Assembly: GCF_024362695.1 (NCBI RefSeq)
Contig: NC_065415.1
Coordinates: forward strand, 6,737,438-6,801,437
From: Pectinophora gossypiella
Taxonomy: Eukaryota; Arthropoda; Insecta; Lepidoptera; Gelechiidae
Length of the DNA stretch: 64,000 nucleotides
Direction: 5' to 3'
Both the position numbers and the translations under genes were made by a program. A model generated the notes under the pieces. It was not told the DNA's origin. It saw only the letters and a program-made list of their open reading frames with translations, and ran no database searches. The stretch's first letter is position 1. Each line of letters begins with the position of its first letter. Shown piece after piece: positions 32,430 through 43,726 of this stretch.

Positions 32430-32695
32430 TGTCGGGCTCAAGATACAGAGGTCCAGGTTTCATTCCTAATGGGGACATTGCCGATATCACTTTGTGAGAC
32501 TGTCCTTTGTTTGGCTAGGACTTTGTAGGCTGAAGCTAATTGTCCGAAGAAGTAAGATGATACCGTAATTTAGAAGGTACGTTGGTCTCGGGCTACGAAG
32601 CCAAATACTGGAACTACGTGTTGGTACTCCATACCCCCTCCGGTTGATTGGGAGGAGGCGTGTTCCCAGCAGTGGGGCGTAAGTGACTCAATTTA
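32430..32695 (+). mobile_element. S3 SINE, nearly full length
   Basis: Order: degenerate B box (GGTTTCATTCC), CACTTTGTGAGACTGTCCTTTG, diverged core (GAAGGTACGTTGGTCTCGGGC), CTCCATACCCCCTCCGGTTGATTGGGAGG, CCCAGCAGTGGGGCGTA. Confidence 0.8.
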
Positions 32696-33189
32696 TGTTC
32701 TATAATGCATGTCACGTAGTATCAAATGTTATGGTATATTATTATAAATAAGGTAAGTACATTCGTTCTTTCATATATTTTTATTAGTTTGATATGGTAA
32801 GCTTTTAGCATTTCTTTTAGGCTCAAGCAGGCATACTAAAGTGGCTGATACTATCATACAAGTAAGATAAATAGCTCCTTGCCAAGAGGTATAAAAGCCA
32901 AAAGTTATAACTATAAAATACCAGCTAAGTGGGACACTGTACCGATGGTTCTGTATCACCGCACAAGATTAGGTAGGTAACGCAATTTATGAAACCGAAA
33001 CAAAATGTCTTAGTTAATACAATTTCTATTCACTTTTTACCTACTATTTTTACTACAGAAAAAGAAAAAGCATGTAATTTTTAATTTTCGATTTTTATAT
33101 TTGGTAGCCGTCCGTAAACATTTCAACCTTCTATTCTAGTAGTAGTTTGATGGTATCTAGTGCCGATGAACAGATACACCCCCCTAATG
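32696..33189. other. no accepted gene
   Basis: A 62-codon hydrophobic minus frame (32771-32959) lacks an ATG and clear splice sites; not accepted. Confidence 0.35.
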
Positions 33190-33390
33190 GTTCCCATATT
33201 CAGCGCTTATCACTATCGTCCCACTAGGGTTGATTAATTATTCTCAGACGACGCCCTGAGCTAAGGTTCGCACCCAACCGGCCACCCTCAGGCCTGTTGT
33301 CTTACATTTTGTACTGGTGAGAGTGGAGTGGTGAGAGCCCTTAGCGCTCTCTATTTGTCCGGCTAAGTAGTCACGTCGTTAGAAAGACCT
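33190..33390 (+). mobile_element. J LINE 3' end
   Basis: CCACTAGGGTTGATTAATT, CAGACGACGCCCTGAG, CCACCCTCAGGCCTGTTGTCTTA, GTCCGGCTAAGTAGT. The GTGAGAG block is locally duplicated. Confidence 0.8.
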
Positions 33391-33819
33391 CTAATTGAGA
33401 ACAAACTGACAGCGTAGGCTAAGAAATATGGTGCCGTCTCGATACGGAATCCTAAAAAGGGAAATAAAAGACAAGAAAATAAAAATATACAGCAACTAGT
33501 CGTAAATATGACAAACAAGGACAGACTAAACATGTTTCCTCACATAACGTTTGGATTAGAGTTTCTAGAACCATTTTGGAACTAACTAGAGCTCTAAGTA
33601 CTTAGCGAGCGATTTAATTTTACATACAATCTGCTCTCTCGGGAAGTTGTGTCATGATTACAACGTAGATTTCCAAAACACTTGGTGTATCATTTAGCTG
33701 CCTTTAGTTATCTAATTTGACTGAAATCCAACGTGTTGGAAAATTATTTAACAAGTTTTATAGCAGGCATAAATAACTCATATGACATCGTAGTAAATAC
33801 TACCATCGTAGTAGTACTA
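33391..33819. other. no recognised feature
   Basis: AT-rich DNA. Confidence 0.4.
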
Positions 33820-34400
33820 TCTGTCTTTAATTAAGAGCTGCGCTCTTGTCGGTGGAGTAATCGCCTTCATTACTCCATAGATAGGGCGTGTAGAACGGTG
33901 GTTGCCCCAATCGCCTTCCGTTCCGCAGCACACCGACCAATTTCTCAATCGGTGATATTCTAGCTACAATAAGTCTAATAGTACACAATAAGTCGCAAAA
34001 TAATATTAATAAAGCCTCGCCGCTAAAAGCGGTGTACACCTCTCGACACCGTGAGCTGCTCACAAATATCTTGCTGTTGCTGTCTTGCCGTTCAGTCGCG
34101 TCGGCTAGATAGGTGGCACATCCAGTGAATGGCGAGTGACCGTCTGCTCATTGTATCTTTGTTATTAACATTAGTCGAGCAGGTGCCATAGTCTCCCATA
34201 GCCCCAGTATCCCGGACCACAAACCCCAACCCAATAATAGCCCTTTGTTCCCATAATCTGCAATAGTACTACACAAACCGGGGATTGTCTTTGGGTGCAC
34301 TCCCATAGTGCATACATGGATAATCGCCGGTTGGTGTCACGTCACATTTAGATTAAATTGTCTTAAGGTTGGCTTCGGCCCCACACACTTCCTTTCAAAA
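33820..34400 (-). mobile_element. probable retroelement remnant
   Basis: Minus strand ends GATTACTCCACCGACAAGAGCGCAGCTCTTAATTAAAG, similar in layout to the CCGACAAGAGCGTGGCTCTTAA LINE tail at 39520. Upstream lies a GGGATACTGGGGCTATGGG block that reads like a 3' UTR. The 78-codon frame (33827-34063) has no recognised domain. Confidence 0.4.
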
Positions 34401-35744
34401 GTCCGGCAGTTCATACGCCCGAGATATGAAAACGATCAAATATCATTAAATATTGAAAATTCTAACATCGCACACAATTTGAAAGAATCCTGATATGCTT
34501 TCAGCTTAAACTACCACAGCTTCTTTGTTCGCTAAAGGGCAACTTGGCAGAAGAGCAAATTTGGTAAACGACAATTTCTAAAAACGGAATAATCTAAAGG
34601 CTAGTAATCTAGTACAGTCGTAGTCAAAAGAAGAACACCTATTTATGAGTCAGCCTATGATGCCTGGAGTTATACATACAAAACGGCGCAAGAAACCCAG
34701 ACAGAACTCCTGTGTTTTGTTAAGTCTAGAATTCGTATGACAGTAAAGTACACAGTTCACATTTCAGAGCGGAGCGAGTGTAAAATAAGGCGTTTCCTAC
34801 AAACTTTACAATTTCAGCCCCTCGTTATTCATTCCCAAGCGTGTGTTTGTGAAAACGCCGAGATAAATTCACATGCACGCCGAGTTTCTATAGGAATTGT
34901 ACGAGGTTACCGGATTTTTTGAATATGAGTAATGTCTAAGAGAATTTATGAGAAGAATTGCACACATTTTTTGAGAAACTAAGTACTTACACCTAATTTG
35001 ACTGAATTAGATAGGTTATCATGTTTTCTTCTTTTCCTTTTAATATTATTATCATACCTAGTAGTTATAAAAATTCTTTAATTACCAAAAATATACAAAT
35101 TTCTGTACTTATTTTTTCTGTATTCTTCATATTGTAATTGTGTTATCTGCGTTTGGTTTAACCTATTTCCTTTATGGGCATTTTATTTTTATATTTTTTA
35201 TTTATATAAAAAAAAAATGTTTCGTCAATTCTTTTTTTGAACCTTTACTGTAATTTATTGCCAGTTTCCACCAAAATCGTGTGTTCGTGTGACTCACACA
35301 TTTCACAATATTTTTCTTTTCAGTTTTTGGGTCATTAATTACACACTACTTACATGCTTACGTACAAAATTTCATGACAGCATTAATGAATAATTAATAA
35401 GCATTAATTCGCTGGCCGTCGAGCATTTCCGACCTCGTTAGCTTTTAGCCGGGCACTGATGCCAGATGCAACACTTAATTTGATTTTAGTTGGGTAAATG
35501 GGAAAAAGGGGTACCCTTCTTCTAATGCTGTTATCCCCTGCTGGGATGTAGGGCTCAAATAAACAGAGTTCCAATCATCTTGATTTCTTCAGCCTCTGCT
35601 TGCTGTTATAACATTTAAAAAGTAAAAGCAATCAACACAAATATGTAACAAAGTTGCGTCTGAAAGTGCTGTCCTAGCAATAAGGCCTATTATGGCGTTT
35701 CTGTGCTTATGATCACGATAAATAAACGATTACATTACACTGAA
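34401..35744. other. no recognised gene
   Basis: Long AT-rich stretch; plus frame 34737-34922 has no recognised motif. Confidence 0.4.
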
Positions 35745-35825
35745 TATTGTTGGTCTAACAGAGAGCTCTGTGAAGTGTGGGTACTTACTTCTTCTTGCGA
35801 TGAATGTACCCCTGACTATCCCGAT
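35745..35825 (-). mobile_element. S4 fragment
   Basis: GTTGGTCTAACAGAGAGCTC, GGGTACTTACTTCTTCTTGCGATGAATGTACCCCTGAC, TCCCGATTGG. Confidence 0.65.
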
Positions 35826-36105
35826 TGGACCTACGATTCGGAGGTTCCGGGTTGGAATCCCGGTGGGGACAAATCCCAAAAATCACTTCGTGATCCCTGG
35901 TTTAGTTAAGACATTGAAGGCTGATTACCTTATTGTCCAGAAGTAAGATGATCCGTGCTTCCGTGCATATCAAGCCGTTAGTTCCGGTTACTACTTACTG
36001 ATGTAAGTACGTAGTCAGGGGCCTTTGGCGGCTCAATAATAACCCTGACACCAGGGTAGATGAGGTTCATCACCCTCACAACCCACACGATAGAAGAAGA
36101 AGATC
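35826..36105 (+). mobile_element. S1 SINE
   Basis: Head lost before GATTCGGAGGTTCCGGGTTGGAATCCC; ATCACTTCGTGATCCCTGG, diverged core and ACCCACACGATAGAAGAAGA tail present. Inserted in the S4 on its left. Confidence 0.82.
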
Positions 36106-36117
36106 TACATCTATAAC

Positions 36118-36175
36118 ATAACATAAACAGCCTATATACGACCCACTGCTAGGCACAAACCTTCTCTTAATCAAA
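36118..36175 (-). mobile_element. S3 tail fragment
   Basis: CCTATATACGACCCACTGCTAGGCACA then TAATCAAACC. Confidence 0.6.
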
Positions 36176-36184
36176 CCAATAAAA

Positions 36185-36283
36185 GCAAAAAAATCCACTT
36201 GATATCAACTCAGAGTCATGGCCTGAATTATCCCTCAAAGTTTTCGTTACGATGTCACTAACACCCTGTATAGTTTGCGGAGA
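36185..36283 (-). mobile_element. M1 MITE fragment
   Basis: TCCACTTGATATCAACTCAG, GTCATGGCCTGAATTATCCCTC, TTCGTTACGATGTCACTAACACCCTGTA. Ends on the expected terminus at about 36282. Confidence 0.68.
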
Positions 36284-37044
36284 AACCGTTTCACATCGTC
36301 CAAAGTGATCATCGAGATTCAATATGTCTGGACCGGGACAGTGTGCTAACAATAATCTAGACGAAATTGCAGCAAGATACAGCAATCGGTAAAATGAGAC
36401 CCTTGACCAAACAAGAGATGTTAGCTTTATCGTACCTACTCCAGCCTCTGCTGCGTGGGTTACGTTATCGCGCGCAACTCAACAAATACACTCGTAAGTA
36501 TAAGACTGTACATAAAATTGACATAAGTTCACGATTATATCCCAAGTGGTGTTGTTAGAAGTACAGCCTTCCAATTATGAACTTGGGTAATAAGATTTTT
36601 ATTACAAATTAAGTTTGTCTTTGACCACAACCTCACCTGATGGTAAGTGATGATGTGACAAGTTGGTACACACTTTAGTAAATGTAAGGCAGTAAAAAGC
36701 AGTGGGACTTATTTTTATCTATTAGTTGTGTTTTACGTGCAATGAAGGGTTTGTACTGTAAGCATAAATGCCATATCTACGTCTACTACAGTGGATGTTT
36801 AATAGGTACCTATAGAGACGGAAATTATATTACCGCGCTGTTCAACGTGATTCACTTAGTATTTGCGGTAGGCTTATTCCGGTAAGATGCCACTGTTTCA
36901 CCACACAGTAGGTATTCTGATTTATAGTTTATATTTATATTTAAATACTTAGTGATCTTCTTAGCTTTAGGCTTTCATAATGATAAGTGTTACAATATTG
37001 TCGGCCAAGCCAAGATAAAGTCAACACACGTTTGAATAATATAA
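36284..37044. other. mostly unassigned; short S4 piece
   Basis: An S4 fragment (ACGATTATATCCCAAGTGG) lies at 36525-36560. CACCTGATGGTAAGTGATGATG at about 36637 looks like another common repeat fragment. Confidence 0.4.
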
Positions 37045-37085
37045 AATCAAATATTCTTTATTGTACATAAAACAAATGAAAATGT
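37045..37085 (-). mobile_element. L LINE tail stub
   Basis: AAATCAAATATTCTTTATTGTACATAA is the complement of a LINE poly(A)-signal tail. Confidence 0.5.
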
Positions 37086-37087
37086 GT

Positions 37088-37380
37088 GTGGCAGTAGTAG
37101 AGCGTTGTGCTCCCGATTCGGAGGCCCCGGGTTCGAATACCGGTGGGGACATATCACAAAAATCACTTTGTGATCCCTAGTTTGGTTAGGACATTACAGG
37201 CTGATCACCTGATTATCCAAAAGTAAGATTATCCGTGCTTCGGAAGGCACGTTAAGCCGTTGGTCCCGGTTACTACTTACTGATGTAAGTACGTAGTCAG
37301 GGGCCTTTGGCGGCTCAATAATAACCCTGTCAACAGGGTTGCTGGACTTAGTAATCTTCACAACCCACACGATAGAAAAA
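37088..37380 (+). mobile_element. S1 SINE
   Basis: Head GCAGTAGTAGAGCGTTGTGCTCCCGATTCGG with B box GGTTCGAATACC, ATCACTTTGTGATCCCTAG, intact core (TGCTTCGGAAGGCACGTTAAGCCG at 37239) and the CACACGATAGAAAAAA tail. Confidence 0.88.
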
Positions 37381-37957
37381 AATAATGTGTGTGGTGTGTA
37401 ATTTAAATTTCGAATGTGTGTAGGTCGTCGGCAGACGACTGTCAATATAGACCACTTTGGCGGAGACGGATTTCCCTCGAGTCAACTGACCTATCATGGG
37501 TCTATTTAGGTATATAAGCCTATAAGGGTATATTACTACGTACTGATAATCGTCTTATATTATATTCAAAATTTACCCGATTAATAGGCAATACATCGCT
37601 TCTGTACCACTACATAGGCTTGGTAATTGGCTATAAGGTTTCAAGATGCTATATGTGTGGTGTAAGTAATAAGACCCCTTCAATTTCATGTGGTACCTCA
37701 ATTACTTAGCCGACCCGGACACAGATCAAGCGATATAACGTGCACTTCCTCCATATTCTATATTCTAAGTGTTAGATAGAACAGAATTGATCAGCTTAAT
37801 CTCGACTGATACATCACTATGCTAATGAACGTCACTACACTGGCTTTTGTACTTTGAAAGATCTAACTCGTAACACACTTTGACGCTATTGTAAAATATT
37901 TTCTAATATTGAAATATAAACAATAATTCTACTGAAGTAGACGTTCTGCTAAATACA
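37381..37957. other. no recognised feature
   Basis: Spacer. Confidence 0.4.
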
Positions 37958-38035
37958 GGATGTTAGTGACATCATAACGAAAACTTTGAGGGATGATTCA
38001 GGCCATGATTCTGAGTTGATATCAAGTGGTTTTTT
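37958..38035 (+). mobile_element. M1 MITE fragment
   Basis: TACAGGATGTTAGTGACATCATAACGA, GATGATTCAGGCCATGATTCTGAG, GATATCAAGTGG. Opposite in orientation to 36185. Confidence 0.68.
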
Positions 38036-38759
38036 TATTTATTGTTTTTCCTTAAATATCGCAAACGCTCATGAAACCTTCATTTATAAAGAACGCTTCT
38101 ACCACGTGGAGCTCTTAAAATGCGGAATATTTAATCAAATTGCTTTCATAGGCAGCGTAATAAATATTTATGTAAGTAATCATGAGAGGTGCAAGAAAAC
38201 TGGAATGATTTGCATATACAACGGAAATTAATTATCAGGACGTGCCCATAGAATGGTGATGTAATACGAACGACGACGAAGCACTTTATTGAAGATAGTT
38301 AGGTATTCCAAGGTATGAAACACACTTATTGCGAGTAATAATATAATACCGATTATGTGACCGGTAATAAAAACATAATATTGAATTGAAATTCCAAGCG
38401 AATACAGTACGTGTATTATGACCCTATGTGCTGTGGTTACTCTTCTCCGCAATAGGTATCCTTTATCAAAAACATCAATTTTGGGAAATCAGCCGCATTC
38501 ACTAATAATATAATTATGAATAATTTAAAATTTGATTCTTCTGAACCAAACAATTAAATGTTATTATGTAAGCGAAACCCGCAATAAACCGCATAAACAC
38601 TAGAGCGAAAAATGACTCGTACTTGAGGCCAAATTAAAATAGCTATCCGGATGCTCATATAAACGTTGTTAGTTGCGTTTATCGATGTTAATACATGCCA
38701 CAATAGTCACAAGAGCGACATAAATAACAGTCCAAAACCCGATAATGTTGTGCCAACTA
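38036..38759. other. no accepted gene
   Basis: A hydrophobic minus frame (38228-38452) overlaps an AATAAAGTGCTTCGTCG block that looks like a 3' tail; not accepted as a receptor exon. Confidence 0.35.
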
Positions 38760-39005
38760 GGCCTTGTAAGTATCCCTTCAGGCGTTCTGTCGCTGTGTAC
38801 GAGCCCGTTGTGCCTATAACTTTGCACTGAAGCTTGTCGCAAACGGTACGCAGAATTCGGAGCACGTCTTTATAGCATCAAGTGTGTCTTCAACGAGAAG
38901 TCATCGCCCTGAGGATTCAGCCTCTATATCCCCCAATCTAAGACGTTTTGTTGGAACGATATTATTTCGTTGCCCTTTATCTTATCGGATCCAAGACGCC
39001 TCTGC
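38760..39005 (+). other. coding-like GC-richer segment, unassigned
   Basis: After a good-looking acceptor (TATCCCTTCAG, about 38771-38781) one plus frame stays open for over 70 codons to a stop near 39010, beginning AFCRCVRARC. Another plus frame holds CTEACRKRYAEFGARLYSIK before a stop. Neither shows a family motif. Could be an exon, a pseudogene or chance. Confidence 0.2.
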
Positions 39006-39174
39006 CATCTAAAATATCATTTATATTTTTATTTGTCGCCTATTTATAAAAGAGACTCGCAACTTGGGACGGCATAAAATATTTGAAGGGTTCAATGATC
39101 ATGCGATCTTTACCTAAAACGATTCCCGGAAATAATAAAATGTCGTTAAATTTTGTGAAAGAAAATTCTCAGCA
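39006..39174. other. spacer
   Basis: No feature. Confidence 0.4.
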
Positions 39175-39330
39175 ATTTATCAAATCAAATATACTTTATT
39201 GCACAGAACTAAATTTCAATTTAAATAAAATAAAAAATAATATACCAATATGGTATTTCAATTCAAATTCAAATTTAATTTGAATTTTTATTAATTTATT
39301 TATTTTTTATTTTTATTTTTCAATTTATAT
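39175..39330 (-). mobile_element. L LINE tail and AT-rich run
   Basis: AAATCAAATATACTTTATTGCACAGAACTAAA matches the end at 30890, followed by ATT/AAT-rich low-complexity DNA. Confidence 0.6.
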
Positions 39331-39334
39331 TATA

Positions 39335-39560
39335 TACCTGACAGAGGGCAGCAGTAACTGTCTGTATTATTTAGAGGCGGAGGCCAGAAGTCCTAGTACG
39401 GCTTTGAAATAGACTACGCTGGTTGCCATCCCCGTCGCGTCAGACTGAGTACTACGGGGCGGAAGGCAAGAGGGAAACCACTACCCTATTTTTCCCTAAA
39501 AAAGTAGCATGGAGAATGCTACGCCGACAAGAGCGTGCCTCTTAAATTAATGATGAACCT
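39335..39560 (+). mobile_element. LINE 3' tail (GACAAGAGCGTGGCTCTTAA family)
   Basis: CTGACAGAGGGCAGCAGTAACTG, ACTACGGGGCGGAAGGCAAGAGGGAAACCACT, CTATTTTTCCCTAAAAAAGTAGCATGGAGA, GCCGACAAGAGCGTGCCTCTTAAATTAATGATGA. Best copy of this family; others at 12845 and 56370. Confidence 0.6.
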
Positions 39561-39994
39561 TTTTCTAGATTGCAACACAGCAAGTAGTACAGTATCGCAC
39601 TGCTGAGCAAAGATCTACTCTTTTCTTCCAATATTCCTGATACCAGCAAATGTTTTCAATCCCCTTCAAGAAAGTATTACTTTCCAAAAATGTGTCTGAA
39701 GCAAAATGTATGCCTTCCTTTATTGTCGCTCTGTAATTTAGGTGGATCTCGTATTTGTTCGACCCTGTAGCAAAGCAGTCTAGACATTGTTTACGGCTTG
39801 TGGTCAAAAGTTTGCGCGGTTCGGCACTGCCAGCCGGATAAAATATGGGACTTTGTTGACAAAAGACTATCGATCTTCAGAGACACTGCTTGGTTTACCG
39901 TGGCTTAGAGTGCGTCCAAGTTTTCTAGGAACGGAAAGGCCACTAAAAGTTCTTAGTATTAAATCTACATGGCTTGGGTGTTTAAACACAAACA
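39561..39994. other. no recognised feature
   Basis: No supportable coding frame. Confidence 0.4.
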
Positions 39995-40245
39995 CGCCTG
40001 TATCTCAAAGAGGTAGATAGAGGTGTACAGTCATTCTTCGCCATGTAACAGGGGGTGAGCCTATTGCCACTAACCGAGCACAAATTCTGGAAACCACGTG
40101 ATATCAATTATATATGATCGAAATATGTATTCAAACTCACAAAACAGAATTCAGTGGTTTAAGTAGAGTCCGGGGATATGAATACACTAAGATATAAGTC
40201 ACGCCTTTTCCGAACAGGGCAGTCATGAATTCAGATGGGTGTAAT
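39995..40245 (-). mobile_element. S5 SINE, nearly full length
   Basis: CACGCCTGTATCTCAAAGAGGTAGATAGAGG, AACAGGGGGTGAGCCTATTGCC, CCACGTGATATCAATTATATATGATCG and the TTCAGTGG-TTAAG tRNA-like end are contiguous. Reference copy of S5 in the window. Confidence 0.78.
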
Positions 40246-40375
40246 AACAGTCGAAATAAATAATTACCTAATAATATGCTCATATATAAACTGACAGGGT
40301 CAGCTATAATTAGCTTTCTCATGTGCCTCTTCAAAACGAGCAGCAAACGAGTGGCGTCGATAATATATTGAAAGA

Positions 40376-40530
40376 ATTTCGCATGGACAGGAAGAGGTGT
40401 CAGTGGTGGTTAACACGCTCGTCCGGGCTTGACAAGAGCTGCGGCTTCAAGTCAAGTTCTGCGAGTCAGATTTTTTTCGATTTAAGTTTTCTCTTTGTGA
40501 GTAGCACACAGTCGACATTATGTAAGTCCT
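40376..40530 (+). mobile_element. S6 SINE
   Basis: TTTCGCATGGACAGGAAGAGG, then TGGTGGTTAACACGCTCGTCCGGGC and a B-box-like GGCTTCAAGTCAA. Shares head with 54895. Confidence 0.6.
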
Positions 40531-40782
40531 CTAACCGAAAGACAATTTGCAAACAATTTTGATACAAAATCCTACAATGGATGTTTTCAGCACAGCACAA
40601 TCCCCCATTCGGTTTTTACGACTTGCCCGAGATGTCAAACAGAATGCATAATCTTTTATTCAATCCCAATACAATCATCCTGTTCTATCGATAGTACAGG
40701 TATAGATTTAGACATAATAATACGTTCCATTCTAGATTCTAGAAGAGATACACGATAGAATAACGTTACTAGAAATTTGTTT
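40531..40782. other. no recognised feature
   Basis: Spacer. Confidence 0.4.
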
Positions 40783-40885
40783 AATTACTTAGTTGTGCTA
40801 ATTCCTGCAGACGCCATCTAATTTTATTTTAAGTTATACCTGTTCATTTTCTTATCCACTGAAAAAGAAAGGGACGGGTAATCGA
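40783..40885 (+). repeat. M3 repeat
   Basis: TTCCTGCAGACGCCATCTAATTTTATTTTAAGTTATACCTGTTCATTTTCTTATCC block, same order as 17607. Confidence 0.62.
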
Positions 40886-41859
40886 CATGCATAAAATTAG
40901 GCGTGAGTTAAGTATGTATGTATTTGTATTGATAAAAGAATTCGATATTTATTTTTATTCTTATTAATTGTTTTTAGATTACTATATAATTTTGGATTTT
41001 CAAATCAAAGTTAATAAATAATTAATTAAATAAATAATTTATGTGTAATCTAGCGCAACAAACTCATTATCACACTTATAATTATTTATCAACAGCGTTG
41101 TGAATTGCAATGTGTTTTCACAATTACATTAAGATAATCAAAATATTGAATTCATTCATCGTTATTGTTTCACACATTATTATGAATTTAATGCAAAAGC
41201 ACTCATATAGACTATATTCATTTGTTATTAATTCATTATCTGTCGTGTTTAGTTATCCCGGTAAGTTGGTCTCTGAAAAGAGAAAGTACTCTTGTAGGTA
41301 CCTACATCCATCTAATCAGTCTGTAGTCTTATTTTACTCTGAAATCTGTCGAAGAATAGTTAAGTAGTTACCTAGCTAGACAGAGTGATTTTCGAATTTA
41401 TAATAGTTTGGATAGTAGGTACGATAAAAATGTACAGAATCGAAATACAAATTGAGAAATCCTTGCGCCGAGAAGTTGTAAAGGCGTCTGTTGGTCTTTA
41501 TTGATAGGGGAATATACAAATATTTGAAAATATTTTCGATAGACGGTTCCTCATATACTTTTGAAAGATACCCAACCTTTTACGACAAGGCACTGGCATC
41601 TTATGATATGGAATAATAATATCGAGTGTCGCCAAGGAAAATTCTCTTCCATTTGAATGTTAGGATGCGAATTTATTTTTAACCAGCTCGTGGAAGCGTG
41701 TTTGAAAATTCAGGTAGCTATTGGACTAGATTTTAGACGTACCTAGTAGCGATTCTTACATAGACAAATACATACAAATATTATACACGCGTTTATTAAT
41801 TTTAAACGACCCTGGAATATTGGGATAAAAATTAACACAAACAGATAGAATTATTCTGT
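40886..41859. other. no recognised gene
   Basis: AT-rich; an 85-codon plus frame (41110-41367) has no family signature or splice support. Confidence 0.35.
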
Positions 41860-42215
41860 CGTGTGGGTTATCAGATCAATGACCGACCCCCTCAACCCTG
41901 GTAACAGGTTACTATTGAGCCGCCATAGGCCCCTAAAGTGACTTATGTAACGACTACTACTGTGAAAATGCTGTATTTTATTATTGTATTGTAATACTGT
42001 ATTGTTTCAACACAATAAATAATTATTGTTATTATTTTTATTTTTATTGAAGGAAATAGTTTACTTTCGGAAAATCGGGTGATCAGCTTGCAATGTCCTA
42101 AACAAACTAAGAATCACAAAGTGTTTTTTTATGACATGTCCCCATCAAGATTCGAATCTGACACCTCCGGATCGTGAGCCCAAGCCAATGCTTAACCACT
42201 GGTCCACGGAGATAG
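41860..42215 (-). mobile_element. S1 SINE interrupted by a LINE tail
   Basis: S1 tail and middle (41860-41961) and S1 head (42053-42215) are split by a short segment ending AATAAATAATTATTGTTATTATTTTTATTTTTATTG (41962-42052), a retroposed 3' end. The head keeps CCTCCGGATCGTGAG. Confidence 0.78.
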
Positions 42216-42899
42216 ATCTAATGGAACCACGAGACACACAATTGAGCCAAATCCGTGTCTGAAAAATAGTACAGACGTGATAACCAAATTCACCGTGAAT
42301 GAACTCTAAAATGTATTATAACTAAAACGGAAAGCTAAAAGGTCCTAAATTTACTTAAGTAGGCGCATAAGTGAAGGAACTCCCAAAGGGAATGAGGAGG
42401 CGGCTGAGTTGGCCGGCCTAGTTACCAAAGTTTCCCGAAGTTGTTAGCCACAAGAAACCGTGGTTATAATTGGGTATTAAACTGAACATTGAACAACTTA
42501 CACACACGTCTAATTGTAACTCAATATCCATAAGTCGTCAGAACATAAAGTTAATCATCATCATAAATATCTCATACATATGTTTCTGAAGATTCATGAC
42601 TATCATTGTCGCAGAGCAGAGAAGCATGGATTTTTTCATGGTTGAAGAAGCCAATTTTGAAGTGAAAAATTCTACCACACACTCTGTAGGAGAAGCCTAC
42701 GCCAGTTGGAATGTCGTTGGCTTGGTGACAAAGTTAATATACGTGTGTTATCACGATGAACAGGTGAATGGAGTTACCTATCAGATGTTCAGATGCGGGT
42801 ACTAACCCACCTTGTTTTCACATCTGCAAGAGTAAGAATCATCGCACCCAAGATTTCCTCATTTACACGACTATGTAGTCAATAATCGTGCCGTCTTTT
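42216..42899. other. no recognised gene
   Basis: A 69-codon plus frame (42596-42805) has no recognised domain. Confidence 0.35.
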
Positions 42900-43185
42900 T
42901 TAGTTACCCTTGACACTGCTAGAGACAGGCCATCCCCTATTCAACGGGAACGGTTATGGAGCATATTCCACCACGCGGCTCCAAAGCAAGTTGGTAGAGG
43001 CGTTTGGGCTGGTAACCTGGCCAATCATCTCACGTTTACGAACAGTCGGTCTGTAATCTCCTAGTTTAACAAATAACGATCTCACACAGGCAATTTTAGA
43101 CATTTCCCCATCAGGAATTTAACTCGAACCGCCAGGATGTGAGCCCATGCTCTAACCACTAGAGCATGGAGACTGTTACTGCAGT
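42900..43185 (-). mobile_element. S3 SINE with tRNA-like head
   Basis: Tail complement at left (AGACAGGCCATCCCC, GGAGCATATTCCACCACGCGGCTCC), core degenerate, head at right with complement of CATGCTCTAGTGGTTAGAGC, so S3 and S1 share a similar tRNA head. Confidence 0.8.
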
Positions 43186-43260
43186 GATCAGCTGGTTTAT
43201 ATAAATAAATATTCGTATTTAAGTGGTGTTATTACATTTTTCTTTATTAAAATTAATAAA
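43186..43260. other. spacer
   Basis: AT-rich. Confidence 0.4.
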
Positions 43261-43524
43261 TCACTACATAGTATAAAACAAAGTCGTTTTTTCTGTCCAT
43301 ATATCCCTATGTACGCTTAAATCTCTAAAACTAATGCAAGGGATTTTGATGCGGTTTTTTTAATAGGTAAAGTGATTTAAGAGGAAGGTTTATATGTATA
43401 ATAACATCTATTAAATAGTGGAGAAGTACTGACTGTGGTTTTTGAGGTTTTTAATGTGATGTCGTAAATAATTTCATTTTTTCCTCAGTATTCCACCCGA
43501 GCGAAGCCGGGGGCGGGTCGCTAG
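43261..43524 (+). mobile_element. 264-bp non-autonomous Helitron
   Basis: Starts TCACTACATAG directly after A (43260), ends with a GC-rich potential hairpin (ACCCG ... CGGGT) and CTAG (43521-43524) directly before T. These are the hallmarks of rolling-circle Helitrons: 5' TC, 3' hairpin plus CTRR, insertion between A and T, no target duplication. No Rep or helicase frame is present. Confidence 0.9.
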
Positions 43525-43726
43525 TAAGTTATAAATAATTATCTATTTAACAATTTATGTAATATATCCGAAACATACGTAATTTCGTCACATCCAAATA
43601 GGCGCTTAAGTGTTCTAGAGTGTGTGTTGTGTTTGTTTGTTTTATTTAATTTATTTACAACTTGATTTTTTATGGAAAAGCGCAGTCTCCTGACACAGGC
43701 ACTTTGCTTAAAAGGATATTCCGATC
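43525..43726. other. spacer
   Basis: No feature. Confidence 0.4.

Noticed and set aside
32771..32959. Hydrophobic frame resembling a receptor exon
   Set aside because: No ATG, weak borders, and hydrophobic codons are expected in AT-rich DNA.
36185..38035. Single 1.8-kb transposon bounded by M1 ends
   Set aside because: The two M1 termini point toward each other (outer ends inward), so they cannot bound one element.
38228..38452. Membrane-protein-like minus frame
   Set aside because: Overlaps an AATAAAGTGCTTCG-type 3' tail; no receptor signature.
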